This document shows positions 16,585 to 25,909 of a stretch of 64,000 bases of DNA, one piece after another. Every line of letters starts with the position of its first letter. The stretch's first letter is position 1. Below the pieces are notes generated by a model. It did no database searches and was not told the origin of the DNA. It saw only the letters and a list, made by a program, of their open reading frames with translations. Source of the DNA: Bacteroidota bacterium (GTDB lineage: Bacteria > Bacteroidota > Bacteroidia > Flavobacteriales > Weeksellaceae); contig JAEWOS010000033.1 of assembly GCA_023460855.1 (NCBI GenBank), positions 12,904 to 76,903 of the forward strand. Direction: 5' to 3'. A program made the translations under genes and the position numbers.

Positions 16585-17904
16585 CTAAGTCTTAATCAAT
16601 TCTTTATATTGATCAATCTCAATATGATTCGCCTTCAGATGGTGCATCATGCTGTACAGTCCGAAAAATGTACGATTGATGTAGATGAAGTGCTTCGATC
16701 CACGGTTGCTGTTGATGGATCTCAGCTCGCTCATCATCGAGTATTTCTGTCCTAATTTTGAAATATCGGCGAAAAACTGCTCATCGCTGAAATCAAAATA
16801 TTCCGTTTTGAAAGGCTGTCCGAAAAGCATGAGCATTTCCTGCATGAGATTTAACAGAAATGCTTTTTCTTCGGCTGAATCATCTTCACGGAAAAGTCCG
16901 AGCTCCGTCATGGTTTGAATCAGCGACTGCTCGTCATCTAAACTTTCACGCTTCGACAGTGCGAAATACGGTCCGTAAAAATCTTCAGGAATCACTTTGA
17001 TGCAGCCAAAATCGATGGCCATAAGCTGATGGTCTTTCGAAACCAGGAAATTTCCCGGATGCGGATCGGCCTGAACAGCGCGCAGATTATGCATTTGAAA
17101 CATGTAAAAATTCCAGAGTGTCTGCCCGAGCTTATTCCGTGTTTCGTCATCAATTTTTGAATGATCGATTTCCGAGAGGTGAATTCCGTCCAGCCAGTCC
17201 ATCGTCAGAATTTTTTCGGACGACCACTGTGCGTGATATTCAGGAAAAACGAGGTTCGGGATTACGCTGCAGGCTTCGCTGATTTCCTTTCCACGCTGAA
17301 GTTCGAGTCTGTAATCGGTTTCCTCGTACAGTTTGTCCTCAATCTCATTAAAATATTCCGCAGAACCTTCTTTTGGAATATTAAACATCCGCATTGCAAT
17401 AGGCTTTACGAGCTGAAGATCGCTGTGAATACTGTCGCGAACTCCCGGATATTGAATCTTGACAGCCAGTTCACGTTCGTCCTTCTTGGCTTTGTGAACC
17501 TGACCAATACTTGCTGCATTGACAGATTCGGGCGTGAAATCATCAAAAATTTCTTCCGGATTTTTTCCGAGGCTGCTTCTGAAAACCTTTCTCACCAATG
17601 CCGATGAAAGAGGCGGTACCGAAAACTGTGCCAGCGAAAAACGCTCGACATATTCCTGCGGAAGCATTCCGTTTTCCATGCTTAGCATTTGTGCAACCTT
17701 CAGTGCGGAACCTTTCAGTTCTTTGAGGCTGTCGTAAATGTCGGAAGCATTGTCTTCGTGCAGTTTCTTTTTCGCATCTTCCTCACCGGAAACTACTTTG
17801 TTGCCGTAGTATTTGGCATAATTAATTCCGATTTTCGCACCGGTTTTTACCAGCGATTTTGCACGCTCGAGTTTTCCGGTCGGAATTTTATCTAATGATT
17901 TCAT
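16585..17904 (-). CDS. ABC1/AarF/UbiB-like atypical kinase
   Basis: The 439-aa protein has UbiB-family hallmarks. KxGQ-like GSALKVAQMLSMENG is near 65, followed by AASIGQVHKAK around 130-140 as the Ala-rich nucleotide loop, then AVKIQYPGV with the invariant Lys. DPHPGNF near 281 and AIDFGC near 300 form the catalytic and DFG-like motifs. UbiB proteins are membrane-associated atypical kinases or ATPases linked to isoprenoid quinone or lipid handling. This organism probably makes menaquinone, so the substrate may not be ubiquinone. The start codon overlaps the stop of the TetR-like gene (ATGA), so the two are co-expressed. Confidence 0.9.
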   Translation of the reverse strand: MKSLDKIPTGKLERAKSLVKTGAKIGINYAKYYGNKVVSGEEDAKKKLHEDNASDIYDSLKELKGSALKVAQMLSMENGMLPQEYVERFSLAQFSVPPLSSALVRKVFRSSLGKNPEEIFDDFTPESVNAASIGQVHKAKKDERELAVKIQYPGVRDSIHSDLQLVKPIAMRMFNIPKEGSAEYFNEIEDKLYEETDYRLELQRGKEISEACSVIPNLVFPEYHAQWSSEKILTMDWLDGIHLSEIDHSKIDDETRNKLGQTLWNFYMFQMHNLRAVQADPHPGNFLVSKDHQLMAIDFGCIKVIPEDFYGPYFALSKRESLDDEQSLIQTMTELGLFREDDSAEEKAFLLNLMQEMLMLFGQPFKTEYFDFSDEQFFADISKLGQKYSMMSELRSINSNRGSKHFIYINRTFFGLYSMMHHLKANHIEIDQYKELIKT

Positions 17905-18542
17905 GTTCTGTGAATTTTCTCATTCCATAAAAATTTACCGAGATCGGCCACTTTACGGAGAGGTCTGTATTCTGCAATGTCAAAACCGGTATCGATCGTT
18001 TTTTCAATGTAAACATCGGTTTTTTCGAATCCCGGAGAATCATCGGTTCGCCAGAATACGAGCAGCGAGATAAAATGGTTCCACAGAATTTCTTCCTGAG
18101 CACGGTGTTTTGCTTCGTCCACTCTTGCGGACATTTTCCTGAGCACCTTGCTTTCTTCAAAGTTCAGCGTTTTTATGAAGTTTCTGAACTTCGTTTTCAG
18201 CTGCAACAGCAGTGTTGGCGGAAGTTTAGGTTTCTTTTCCAGAATCTGAAGCGCAAGAGATCTGTTCATCTTCAGGTTTTCGAAAAAGATATAGTACATG
18301 TTCAGAAGCTGTTCTTTCGCAGGCATCATTTCAAACCCTTCGATAGATCTCGTCAGGTTCTCGGAGTTATCCCACACTTTTTTCAACAGTTCTGCATTCA
18401 TTAAGCGGAATCCTGAATAATGGTTGTAGAATTCTTCTTCCTGCATATTCAGTTCTTTCGCAAATGCGTATACACTTTTTGGTTCTTCGCCGTTTTCGAG
18501 GAGATATTCACTGTATTTCTCCAGTATTTCATCTTTATTCAT
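17901..18542 (-). CDS. TetR-family regulator coupled to the ABC1-like gene
   Basis: The 213-aa form starting MNKDEILEKYSEYLLENG at 18542 has an N-terminal helix-turn-helix (about 5-50, KSVYAFAKELNMQEEEFYNHY), followed by an all-helical domain. Upstream of 18542 the reading frame is open for 23 more codons, but they are Ile/Tyr/Asn-rich and lack similarity to HTH proteins, so I prefer the later ATG. The C-terminal half (FISLLVFWRTDDSPGFEKTDVYIEKTIDTGFDI) resembles the COQ9-like TetR_C type seen next to UbiB-like genes. It may regulate, or act together with, the downstream UbiB-like protein. Confidence 0.8.
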   Translation of the reverse strand: MNKDEILEKYSEYLLENGEEPKSVYAFAKELNMQEEEFYNHYSGFRLMNAELLKKVWDNSENLTRSIEGFEMMPAKEQLLNMYYIFFENLKMNRSLALQILEKKPKLPPTLLLQLKTKFRNFIKTLNFEESKVLRKMSARVDEAKHRAQEEILWNHFISLLVFWRTDDSPGFEKTDVYIEKTIDTGFDIAEYRPLRKVADLGKFLWNEKIHRT

Positions 18543-18967
18543 AATAATAGTTATTGAATTGGATTGGTAATAATTGATGTCAATTTTATACCAAAACGGA
18601 TATTTTAACATAATATTTTTATGCGGTTCGTAATAAATTTTTGTTAATAAATTACCTATTCAGTGCCTATTCGTCGCTTCGGATCGGTCTCATCTAGTTG
18701 AAATTTGCAGGATTCGTATCGGGAAGTGAGTAGTTATTCGAGATTCGAGATTTGAGATTTGAGCTTTGAGATTTCCCGAATTTAAGTTCCGATATTATTC
18801 ACTTCATTACGTCAATCAAACTGCCGCGCCAGGAAGCGGGAGTCCGGCGTCGCTGATCTAATTTACAAAATGAATGACACTCATCAATAAATTTAATTGT
18901 CACGTAAGATTCACTTCAGCTAATATTTATAAATTTGAGAATATCACACACTCAAAAAATATACAAT
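18543..18967. other. Intergenic region with degenerate repeats
   Basis: The 425-bp gap between divergent genes holds a degenerate copy of the CGTATCGAGAAG repeat (GCAGGATTCGTATCGGGAAG near 18706). A short purine-rich tandem GAGATTCGAGATTTGAGATT near 18745 is followed by GAGCTTTGAGATTT. A katG promoter element lies at its right end. No gene is seen. Confidence 0.5.
18930..18937 (+). promoter_or_regulatory. -7 element TAAATTTG of katG
   Basis: TAAATTTG fits the TAnnTTTG consensus and lies 30 bases before the chosen katG ATG, giving a leader of about 25 bases. No TTG is seen at the normal distance, which may mean activator-dependent expression. Confidence 0.4.
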
Positions 18968-21322
18968 ATGACAAATTCTGAAGAAGGAAAATGCCCGTTT
19001 CCGCACGGACAAAACACTGGTAACAGTCAGGATCCCCAGGCTCCTTTGAGCGACGATCAAAAACCAAAGAAAAACGATCCGGGACAGGGTGAAACCATTC
19101 AAAGTGAAAATGAAGAAGCGCGCGCAAATACCACCGGAAGAAATTTCGCAGGAACTACCGGAAAATGTCCGGTAATGCACGGTGCAAATACAGAAGAAGG
19201 AAGTTCCGTAACAAGCTGGTGGCCAAAATCGCTGAACTTTGACATTCTGCATCAGCACGATAAAAAAGTAAATCCGCTCGACGAAGATTTTGATTACCGG
19301 AAAGAATTTGAAAAACTCGATTATCAGGCACTGAAGGAGGATTTGAGAAATCTGATGACTGATTCTCAGGATTGGTGGCCTGCAGACTGGGGAAATTACG
19401 CCGGAATGTTTGTGCGTACTGCGTGGCATTTGGCCGGAACATACCGTAAAGCAGATGGTCGAGGAGGTTCCAATACGGGAAATCAGCGTTTTGCTCCGTT
19501 AAATTCGTGGCCGGATAATGTGAATACCGATAAAGGCAGACGATTACTGTGGCCAATTAAAAAGAAATACGGAAATAAAATTTCTTGGGGCGACCTGATC
19601 GTACTTGCAGGAACTGTTGCTTATGAAGTTGCCGGACTGAAAACGTTCGGATTTGCCGGAGGAAGGTCCGAAATATGGCACCCGGAAAAAGATATTTACT
19701 GGGGCTCTGAAAGAGAATGGCTTGCGCCGACCGGAAGTGAAGGATCCCGTTACGAAGGTCAGAGAGATTTGGAAAATCCACTCGCAGCGGTAATGATGGG
19801 ATTAATTTATGTAAATCCGGAAGGTGTGGACGGTAATCCGGACCCGCAGAAAACAGCCGATGATATCCGCGTAACTTTTGACAGAATGGCGATGAATGAT
19901 GAAGAAACTGTTGCTTTAACCGTAGGTGGACACACAATTGGAAAATCCCACGGAAACGGAAATCCGGAACTTTTAGGCGGAGATCCTGAAGAATCAGAAC
20001 CGGAATTCCAGGGAATGGGATGGCATAATCCGCAGGGAACAGGAAACCGCGGAAATACGATGGTAAGCGGAATTGAAGGTGCATGGACTACCGATCCTAC
20101 AAAATGGGACAACGGATTCCTTGATTTACTGCTGAACCACGAATGGGAATTAACGAAAAGTCCGGCAGGAGCATGGCAGTGGGAACCTGTTAATCTACCG
20201 GAAGAGAAAAAACCTGTGGACGCACACGATCCGACAGTTCGCAGAAATCCGATGATGACAGATGCAGATATGGCAATGAAAGTAGATCCGAAATACAGAG
20301 CGATCTGTGAAAAATTCTATAACGATTTCGACTATCTGAGTGAAACTTTTGCAAGAGCATGGTTTAAGTTAACTCACAGAGATTTGGGGCCAAAAACGAG
20401 ATATCTTGGTCCGGAGGTTCCAGCAGAAGATCTGATTTGGCAGGACCCGATTCCAAAAGGAAATTATGGGCTGAGTGATGCAGATATTCAGGATTTAAAA
20501 AACCAGTTGCTGAACAGCGGATTGTCCAGGGTTGAACTGATCAACACAGCATGGGACAGCGCGAGAACCTGGAGAGGATCTGATTACCGCGGCGGTGCAA
20601 ACGGTGCGAGAATTCGCCTGGAACCTCAGAAAAACTGGGAAGGCAACGAACCTGCAAGACTCCAGAAAGTTCTCGATAAACTCACAGAAATTCAGCAGAA
20701 TTGCGGTAAAAATATCAGTCTTGCCGACTTGATAGTTCTTGGCGGAACCGCAGCAGTAGAAGCCGCAGCTCGAGAAGCCGGTTTTGATGTGGATGTTCCT
20801 TTTGCTCCGGGAAGAGGTGATGCCACTGCAGAGCAGACCGATGCAGAATCTTTTGGAGATTTAGAGCCGCTTCACGACGGATACAGAAACTGGCTGAAGA
20901 AAGATTATATTGTAAAGCCGGAGGAATTATTGCTAGACAGAACACAACTGATGAATCTGACCGCTCCGGAAATGGTGGTGCTGATTGGAGGAATGCGCGT
21001 TTTGGGAACCAATTACGGCGGAACAAAACACGGCGTATTCACGGAAAGGGAAGGACAACTTACCAATGATTTCTTCGTGAATCTGACCGATATGAAATAC
21101 AAATGGAATCCGAACGGCGACGGCACTTACAATATTGCAGACCGCGTTTCCGGCGAAACCAAATTTACCGCAACACGTGTAGATCTGGTAATCGGTTCCA
21201 ATTCCATTTTAAGGTCTTATGCGGAAGTGTATGCACAGGATGACAATCAGGAGAAATTCGTAAAAGATTTCATCAAAGCCTGGACAAAAGTGATGAATGC
21301 AGACCGTTACGATCTGAATTAA
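18968..21322 (+). CDS. katG: Catalase-peroxidase KatG
   Basis: KatG is a haem enzyme that removes hydrogen peroxide. With the start at 18968 it is 784 aa, longer than the ~730-750 usual for the family. The active domain shows Arg150, Trp153 and His154 in MFVRTAWHLAGTYR, the proximal His322 in VGGHTIGKSHG, and the Trp153-Tyr281-Met307 adduct (Tyr in GLIYVNPEG, Met in FDRMAMN, at the same spacing as in mycobacterial KatG). The C-terminal domain is the usual inactive duplicate. The KCPVMHG motif that normally sits close to the N-terminus is at 66-72, and a second version, KCPFPHG, is at 8-14, so the N-terminus is extended by a duplicated motif and a Gln/Asp/Pro-rich linker. The in-frame AUG further upstream (18935) is less likely. 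A terminator follows. Confidence 0.97.
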   Translation: MTNSEEGKCPFPHGQNTGNSQDPQAPLSDDQKPKKNDPGQGETIQSENEEARANTTGRNFAGTTGKCPVMHGANTEEGSSVTSWWPKSLNFDILHQHDKKVNPLDEDFDYRKEFEKLDYQALKEDLRNLMTDSQDWWPADWGNYAGMFVRTAWHLAGTYRKADGRGGSNTGNQRFAPLNSWPDNVNTDKGRRLLWPIKKKYGNKISWGDLIVLAGTVAYEVAGLKTFGFAGGRSEIWHPEKDIYWGSEREWLAPTGSEGSRYEGQRDLENPLAAVMMGLIYVNPEGVDGNPDPQKTADDIRVTFDRMAMNDEETVALTVGGHTIGKSHGNGNPELLGGDPEESEPEFQGMGWHNPQGTGNRGNTMVSGIEGAWTTDPTKWDNGFLDLLLNHEWELTKSPAGAWQWEPVNLPEEKKPVDAHDPTVRRNPMMTDADMAMKVDPKYRAICEKFYNDFDYLSETFARAWFKLTHRDLGPKTRYLGPEVPAEDLIWQDPIPKGNYGLSDADIQDLKNQLLNSGLSRVELINTAWDSARTWRGSDYRGGANGARIRLEPQKNWEGNEPARLQKVLDKLTEIQQNCGKNISLADLIVLGGTAAVEAAAREAGFDVDVPFAPGRGDATAEQTDAESFGDLEPLHDGYRNWLKKDYIVKPEELLLDRTQLMNLTAPEMVVLIGGMRVLGTNYGGTKHGVFTEREGQLTNDFFVNLTDMKYKWNPNGDGTYNIADRVSGETKFTATRVDLVIGSNSILRSYAEVYAQDDNQEKFVKDFIKAWTKVMNADRYDLN

Positions 21323-21344
21323 CTGTAGATTTTTTGAGGTTAAC

Positions 21345-21375
21345 AATCCCTTTCACTTTGGTGAAGGGGATTTTT
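21345..21375 (+). terminator. Rho-independent terminator after katG
   Basis: AATCCCTTTCAC and GTGAAGGGGATT pair (one G-T) around a TTTG loop, followed by TTTTT. The amylase gene on the other strand ends nine bases later, so the hairpin may act for both. Confidence 0.75.
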
Positions 21376-21383
21376 AATTGAGA

Positions 21384-22703
21384 TTAATTGTGGAAAACCA
21401 AAAATCCCCAGGCTGCGAGTTGAAATTTTGCATGAGGAGTCACCGTGGTTGTACTCCCCAAGAAAAAATTGTTGTACGCTCCTGCATGTTCTTCTAAAAA
21501 GCACGTTACTTCAATTTCCATGTCGCTAAAATTAAAAACCCCAATAACCCTGTCGCCATTTTTTGCACGAACGAAGGATAATATATTTTCCATTTGATTA
21601 TTTTCAATTCTCACCATTTCGCCGCCCCATTTTGCATTCCAAAGCGCCTGGTTCTGATGTTTCAACTCAAATATTTTCTCAAACAATTGCTCGTCTTGAT
21701 GCGGTTTCCAGTCGATTGGATCGCGGTCAAAGAATTTCAGTGCGCGGTTTAATCCAGCTTCCTGCCCGTTGTAAATCAAAGGCATTCCGTCCATGAGAAA
21801 AGTAAAAACGGTCATGCATTCTAACGCTTCACCAAAATTTTCCTTCGGCGTTCCTTCCCAAGAATTTTTATCGTGGTTGTCTATAAAATTTAACCTAATT
21901 CCATCCTTTGGGAAAGTTGAAACATGCTCCGCAAGATAGCTTTCAGCTAAGAATCGGGCATTCTTTCTTCCAGCTGCAATTTCGTGCAGAATATTCCATA
22001 AAGTCCAGTTATAACTGGCATCAAAAGCCTTTCTGTGTAAATCACGATCCTCGGCTTCAGCCAGCATGAACACGGGCTTAATTGCTTCGAGTTCTTTTCG
22101 GGCATTTTCCCAGAAATCAATCGGTACAAATGAAGCGACATCACAGCGAAAACCATCAATATCAAATTTTTCAACCCAATATTTCATCGCGTCTGTCATG
22201 TATTTGCGCAAATCGGGATTCCCGTAATCAAATTCAATGATATCATCGTAATCGCGCCATTTCGTCGACTGAAATTTACCGTCAGATGTGCGTTTGTAAT
22301 ACTCAGGATTCGTTTCTGTAAGCTGATTGTCCCAGCTGCTGTGATTTGCAACCCAGTCTAAAATCACATACAATCCATTGTCGTGAATGGCGTTGACAAG
22401 GTCCTGAAAATCGCTTTCTGTTCCGAATTCCGGATTAATTCCCTCAAAATCCTGAACGGAATAATAACTACCCAAACTTCCTTTGCGGTTTATTTCACCG
22501 ATCGGATGAACCGGCATCAGCCAGATGATGTCAATTCCCAGTTCTTTTAGACGCGGCAACTGTTTTTCTACGGCTTTGAAACTGCCTTCAGCTGAAAACT
22601 GACGGATATTCAGTTCATACAGTACGGCGCTTTTAATCCATTCTGGATTGGTTAACTGAACATATTTATTTGGTATGTACGGACTTTCAGTATTTTCCTG
22701 CAT
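21384..22703 (-). CDS. Alpha-amylase family (GH13) glycoside hydrolase
   Basis: The 439-aa product starting MQENTESPYIPNKYV has the GH13 barrel. LDWVANHSS near residue 120 is region I, and DGFRCDVASF is region II with the nucleophile Asp. FMLAEAED carries the acid Glu (region III), and FIDNHDKNSW holds the last Asp (region IV). It is expected to hydrolyse or transfer alpha-glucans. No signal peptide is convincing in this form; a longer reading frame begins at 22790 with a hydrophobic stretch (LLLFAGSISKLQC) that could be read as a signal but lacks the sequence of a good one. It is divergent from the GT32-like gene. Cytoplasmic maltodextrin metabolism is the likeliest role. Confidence 0.88.
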   Translation of the reverse strand: MQENTESPYIPNKYVQLTNPEWIKSAVLYELNIRQFSAEGSFKAVEKQLPRLKELGIDIIWLMPVHPIGEINRKGSLGSYYSVQDFEGINPEFGTESDFQDLVNAIHDNGLYVILDWVANHSSWDNQLTETNPEYYKRTSDGKFQSTKWRDYDDIIEFDYGNPDLRKYMTDAMKYWVEKFDIDGFRCDVASFVPIDFWENARKELEAIKPVFMLAEAEDRDLHRKAFDASYNWTLWNILHEIAAGRKNARFLAESYLAEHVSTFPKDGIRLNFIDNHDKNSWEGTPKENFGEALECMTVFTFLMDGMPLIYNGQEAGLNRALKFFDRDPIDWKPHQDEQLFEKIFELKHQNQALWNAKWGGEMVRIENNQMENILSFVRAKNGDRVIGVFNFSDMEIEVTCFLEEHAGAYNNFFLGSTTTVTPHAKFQLAAWGFLVFHN

Positions 22704-22818
22704 CTTAATCGTGGTAATTCGGGAATATACTTTGCATTGTAATTTTGAAATGCTTCCCGCGAATAAAAGTAACGATTTATGAAGTGCCATTTATTATTTT
22801 TGATTTTCTAAATTTTCT

Positions 22819-23604
22819 ATGATTCCCAAAAAAATACATTATTGCTGGTTTGGCGGCCACGAAAAAAGTGATCTCGCAAAGCACTGCCTTGAAACCTGGA
22901 AAAACGTTCATCCTGATTTTGAAATTATTGAATGGAATGAAAGTAATTCGCCTATCGCAGATAATAATTATGTGAAAGAAGCTTTCGAACAGGGAAAATG
23001 GGCTTTTGTGTCCGATTATGTCCGTTCCAAAGTGATGTTTGAACATGGCGGAATTTACATGGACACCGATATGGAGCTGAAACTTCCGCTCGATGAATTT
23101 CTCAGCGAGAAGGCAGTCTGCGGTTTTGAAGTGAAAGGGGTGCCGTATTCCGCATTCTGGATGGCCGAACCCGGACATCAGCTCAGTAAGGATTTTATGG
23201 AATATTACAATAATCAGGAAGGATTTGAGGAAAGAATCAACACAGATATTTTCTCGGAAATGCTGGAGGAAAAATATGGAGCCGACCGCTACGCTGATAC
23301 ATACCAGGAACTGAAGCACGGTGTTAAACTATATCCTTCGGTTTATTTTTCTCAGGATTTACCGAAGAATTACGTCAGCCACCATTTCAACGGATCCTGG
23401 TTTGGCGGGGATTCCGAAAACACACACAAAAAAATGGTAAATGTTTATGGACTTTTGGAAAGGCTTACCAAATATCCGGATGCCAAAACTGCCGTGGAAA
23501 GCATTTTGGATGAGCATAAAATCATAGAAATCAATCATATTCTTGATCTGTTCCCAAAAGAAAAAATCGAAGCATATTTAAGCGAAAAGGAGCAGTCAGG
23601 TTAA
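22819..23604 (+). CDS. Glycosyltransferase with DXD sugar-binding motif (GT32-like)
   Basis: The 261-aa protein starts MIPKKIHYCWFGG, the standard opening of the DXD-containing 'Gly_transf_sug' family. It then has WAFVSDYVRSKVMFEHGGIY followed by MDTDMELK, in which DTD is the metal and nucleotide-sugar binding motif, near residues 83-91. Such proteins transfer a sugar to capsule, LPS or teichoic-like acceptors. No membrane segment is visible. The gene stands alone between the divergent amylase and a membrane protein, so the acceptor cannot be inferred from context. Confidence 0.88.
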   Translation: MIPKKIHYCWFGGHEKSDLAKHCLETWKNVHPDFEIIEWNESNSPIADNNYVKEAFEQGKWAFVSDYVRSKVMFEHGGIYMDTDMELKLPLDEFLSEKAVCGFEVKGVPYSAFWMAEPGHQLSKDFMEYYNNQEGFEERINTDIFSEMLEEKYGADRYADTYQELKHGVKLYPSVYFSQDLPKNYVSHHFNGSWFGGDSENTHKKMVNVYGLLERLTKYPDAKTAVESILDEHKIIEINHILDLFPKEKIEAYLSEKEQSG

Positions 23605-23862
23605 CAGTTTTCAATTTTTATTTTGATTTGAACCTGGAACGGAAACAAAAAAAGCAGATTAAACGAAATTCTTAAGATGGATTCCATCTCTTGATTCGAG
23701 ATTGACTTGGCCTGTTCCGGTTTCCAAATTGCTTTGCTGCATGGTTTACCAGTCTTACAGGATAAAGATTAATTTTTCTTACCGAATCTAACACTTTTTC
23801 GGAGACCGCTTTTAATATTGAAATGTTTTAATAATTTCGATACCTGATCCTCAAAGTTAATT

Positions 23863-24942
23863 ATGATCTTAATCTCAATTGGAATTATAGCTACGCTTGT
23901 TGGATTATTTTTGATAGCTCGCAGTCAAATTTCCAAAGAAAATGTTACGAAAAAAGAAGTATTCTGGATCAGCCTTAGCGTGATCTCGTTTCTGCTTTTT
24001 GCAATGGGGCTTTTTTTTCACGAAGGTGCTTTTGGAGAAGCGATTGATCCTGTGGACACGTGCTATTTGCCGTTTAATAAAGATCATTCTCCAACATTGC
24101 TTTGGTATTGCGGACTTCATTTTATCGCGATTTTTCTTTCCTGGAAAAAACTCCACAAACTTTCTCCGGTTGTAAAGGCGTTGGTACTTGCGGTTTTAGC
24201 AATTGCCACTGTGTTTTTTACTGCACTGTTTATTCAGGTTATTTCGCACAACACTTCAGAATGGGATATGTATAAAGGAAATGACGGAACCGGATTTTTT
24301 ATTTGGTTTCCGGCAGTTATGATGGTTCTGGGTATATTTTTTATCATGAAAATATTAAATCTTGAATCTGAAACTTCAGCAAATAGATCTTACAAAAATG
24401 CATTGCTTCAGCGCTTTAACAGTTTTCTGGCAGACAGAAAAAATCTTCCTCTTGGGGTGCTCGTCCTGTTGTTTCCTTTTTTGATTATTTCTACTGTCAT
24501 CCTGATCATTTTCGGGCAACAGTACGATTCCGCAGTTAAAGTTTTCACGGAAACATACCTGTGGACATTTTCTCAGCATGTTCCTCCGCCGCCTTTGGAT
24601 CACCGCGGACATTATCTGTGCACCGTCGCTGCAAAAGGATCACCGGAAATTGTGAAACCAAAATACATTGGTTCGCGTGGCGGACAAAAAATAATTGTAA
24701 ACCGGCAGCTTCAGATTGCGAATGCTTTTGAGGGAATCATCGAGAATAAATTTCCAATAATCCATAACTTTATCAGGAAAAATTATGATAAATATGGTTA
24801 TAATCTTTCACGAAAAATTACCAGTTCGGCGCTGAGCAACCTTACCTATTTATTAATGAAACCGCTTGAAATTTTTTTCCTCATTTTCATTTATACTTTT
24901 GATACAAATCCTGAAAACAGAATTGCGCGGCAGTATCTATAA
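23863..24942 (+). CDS. Membrane protein of the DUF6688-like group
   Basis: The 359-aa protein has at least five hydrophobic segments: 2-18, 33-52 (FWISLSVISFLLFAMGLFF), 77-93, 102-128 and 146-165, then one near 196-217 (LGVLVLLFPFLIISTVILII). After these come a soluble conserved end with HYLCTVAAKGSPEIVKPKY, GGQKIIVNRQLQIANAFEG and a final PENRIARQYL. I recall this end pattern from a domain of unknown function (DUF6688) in Bacteroidota and Firmicutes; that is recollection, not a search result. Function unknown. Confidence 0.75.
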   Translation: MILISIGIIATLVGLFLIARSQISKENVTKKEVFWISLSVISFLLFAMGLFFHEGAFGEAIDPVDTCYLPFNKDHSPTLLWYCGLHFIAIFLSWKKLHKLSPVVKALVLAVLAIATVFFTALFIQVISHNTSEWDMYKGNDGTGFFIWFPAVMMVLGIFFIMKILNLESETSANRSYKNALLQRFNSFLADRKNLPLGVLVLLFPFLIISTVILIIFGQQYDSAVKVFTETYLWTFSQHVPPPPLDHRGHYLCTVAAKGSPEIVKPKYIGSRGGQKIIVNRQLQIANAFEGIIENKFPIIHNFIRKNYDKYGYNLSRKITSSALSNLTYLLMKPLEIFFLIFIYTFDTNPENRIARQYL

Positions 24943-24990
24943 TAAAGTGCTCACTAAATCAGCAATTTCCGTACTTTTAAATAATTAATC

Positions 24991-25391
24991 ATGCAAATCT
25001 CAAAGATGTTTCAATATTCGCTGATTACTTTTATTCTGCTGATGACATGGAATTGCAGCAAATCTCAGCCTGTAAACAGAAATTCTTCTGAACCGTTTGT
25101 AATCGGAGACTACAGATTGATCTCTGCAAGTTTATTGCTGGCAATCATATCAGTTTTATACTCGTGTAACAATGAGTCGCTCGAAAATACCACCTGGAAG
25201 TATTGTGGCGACAATGGTGGAGTTTCTGATGTGATAGTAACGATAAATATGCTTCAGTTAGAAATGACACTATTTTTAGAAAAGATTCAGCGATGGCAAT
25301 TATAGATAAGATAACATTTCACTACGGAGAAAGGAGGCTTTATGTGAGGGAACTGAATGAACCCGCACTATACCGTTATTGTGAACAGTAA
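24991..25391 (+). pseudogene. Frameshifted lipoprotein gene (LENTTWK type)
   Basis: One frame opens MQISKMFQYSLITFILLMTW with a lipoprotein-type signal and cysteine, then shows a second signal-like segment ending LYSCNNESLENTTWKYCGD. It stops at 25303. After about 25240 another frame reads on smoothly, DKYASVRNDTIFRKDSAMAI to the end LNEPALYRYCEQ at 25391. The join needs a one- or two-base indel between about 25227 and 25242. The second start-like segment within the first frame also suggests that the first ~33 residues come from a different, fused lipoprotein start. The SLENTTWK stretch is shared with the next gene's SLENSYWK, so the two are degraded and intact paralogues. Confidence 0.6.
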
Positions 25392-25839
25392 TTTTTTTTA
25401 CACAGTGCAATTCTCAGTCAGGATCTTGAAAGTTTTTTCTTTTTGCTCACTTTTAGTACTGAACTTTTCATGTACCACACGTCCTGCAAATGAAAGCAAT
25501 GTCAATGTGAGCCTGGAAAATTCTTACTGGAAAATTGTGGAAAAGCCCTGTAAAAATTGTTTCATACTGGAAAAACAGAAATCATTTAAAAAAATAAGAA
25601 AGCCAGACCGTGGTACTTACCTGTACTTTGATGAATCTAAAGTAAGGGTGATTAACAACTGTACACAGAATTACGCTGATTTTAATTGGGACGAAACCTC
25701 TTCAGTCTTGAAAATAGAAAATATGGCGGACGGAGTTATTGTGTCTGACTGTAATCCACCTGATTTTCCGGCCGGTTTTTATTCAGGAAAAATGCAAAGT
25801 ACGGGTAAATTTATTCTTGCATTGTTACGGCAGAACTGA
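25357..25839 (+). CDS. Small lipoprotein (paralogue of the decayed upstream gene)
   Basis: The 160-aa frame carries a lipoprotein signal with the lipobox SLLVLNFSC; alternative starts (GTG 25405 or TTG 25426) would place that signal nearer the N-terminus and are plausible. The mature part has VSLENSYWKIVEKPCKNC, paired cysteines and a late INNCTQNYADFNWDE stretch. It shares SLENxxWK with the pseudogene upstream. I recognise no function. The gene lies directly before the promoter of the E1 gene. Confidence 0.6.
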   Translation: MNPHYTVIVNSNFFYTVQFSVRILKVFSFCSLLVLNFSCTTRPANESNVNVSLENSYWKIVEKPCKNCFILEKQKSFKKIRKPDRGTYLYFDESKVRVINNCTQNYADFNWDETSSVLKIENMADGVIVSDCNPPDFPAGFYSGKMQSTGKFILALLRQN

Positions 25840-25895
25840 ATTTTCGCAATCATGTGCTTGAGTTCCGTAATCCGATCCTTCCCCCTGAAAATTCT

Positions 25896-25903
25896 TATCT
25901 TTG
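25896..25903 (+). promoter_or_regulatory. -7 element TATCTTTG of the E1 gene, near-leaderless
   Basis: TATCTTTG matches TAnnTTTG exactly and ends six bases before the ATG at 25910, so the mRNA would begin within a few bases of the start codon. No TTG is seen at the standard distance. Confidence 0.5.
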
Positions 25904-25909
25904 TGAGCA

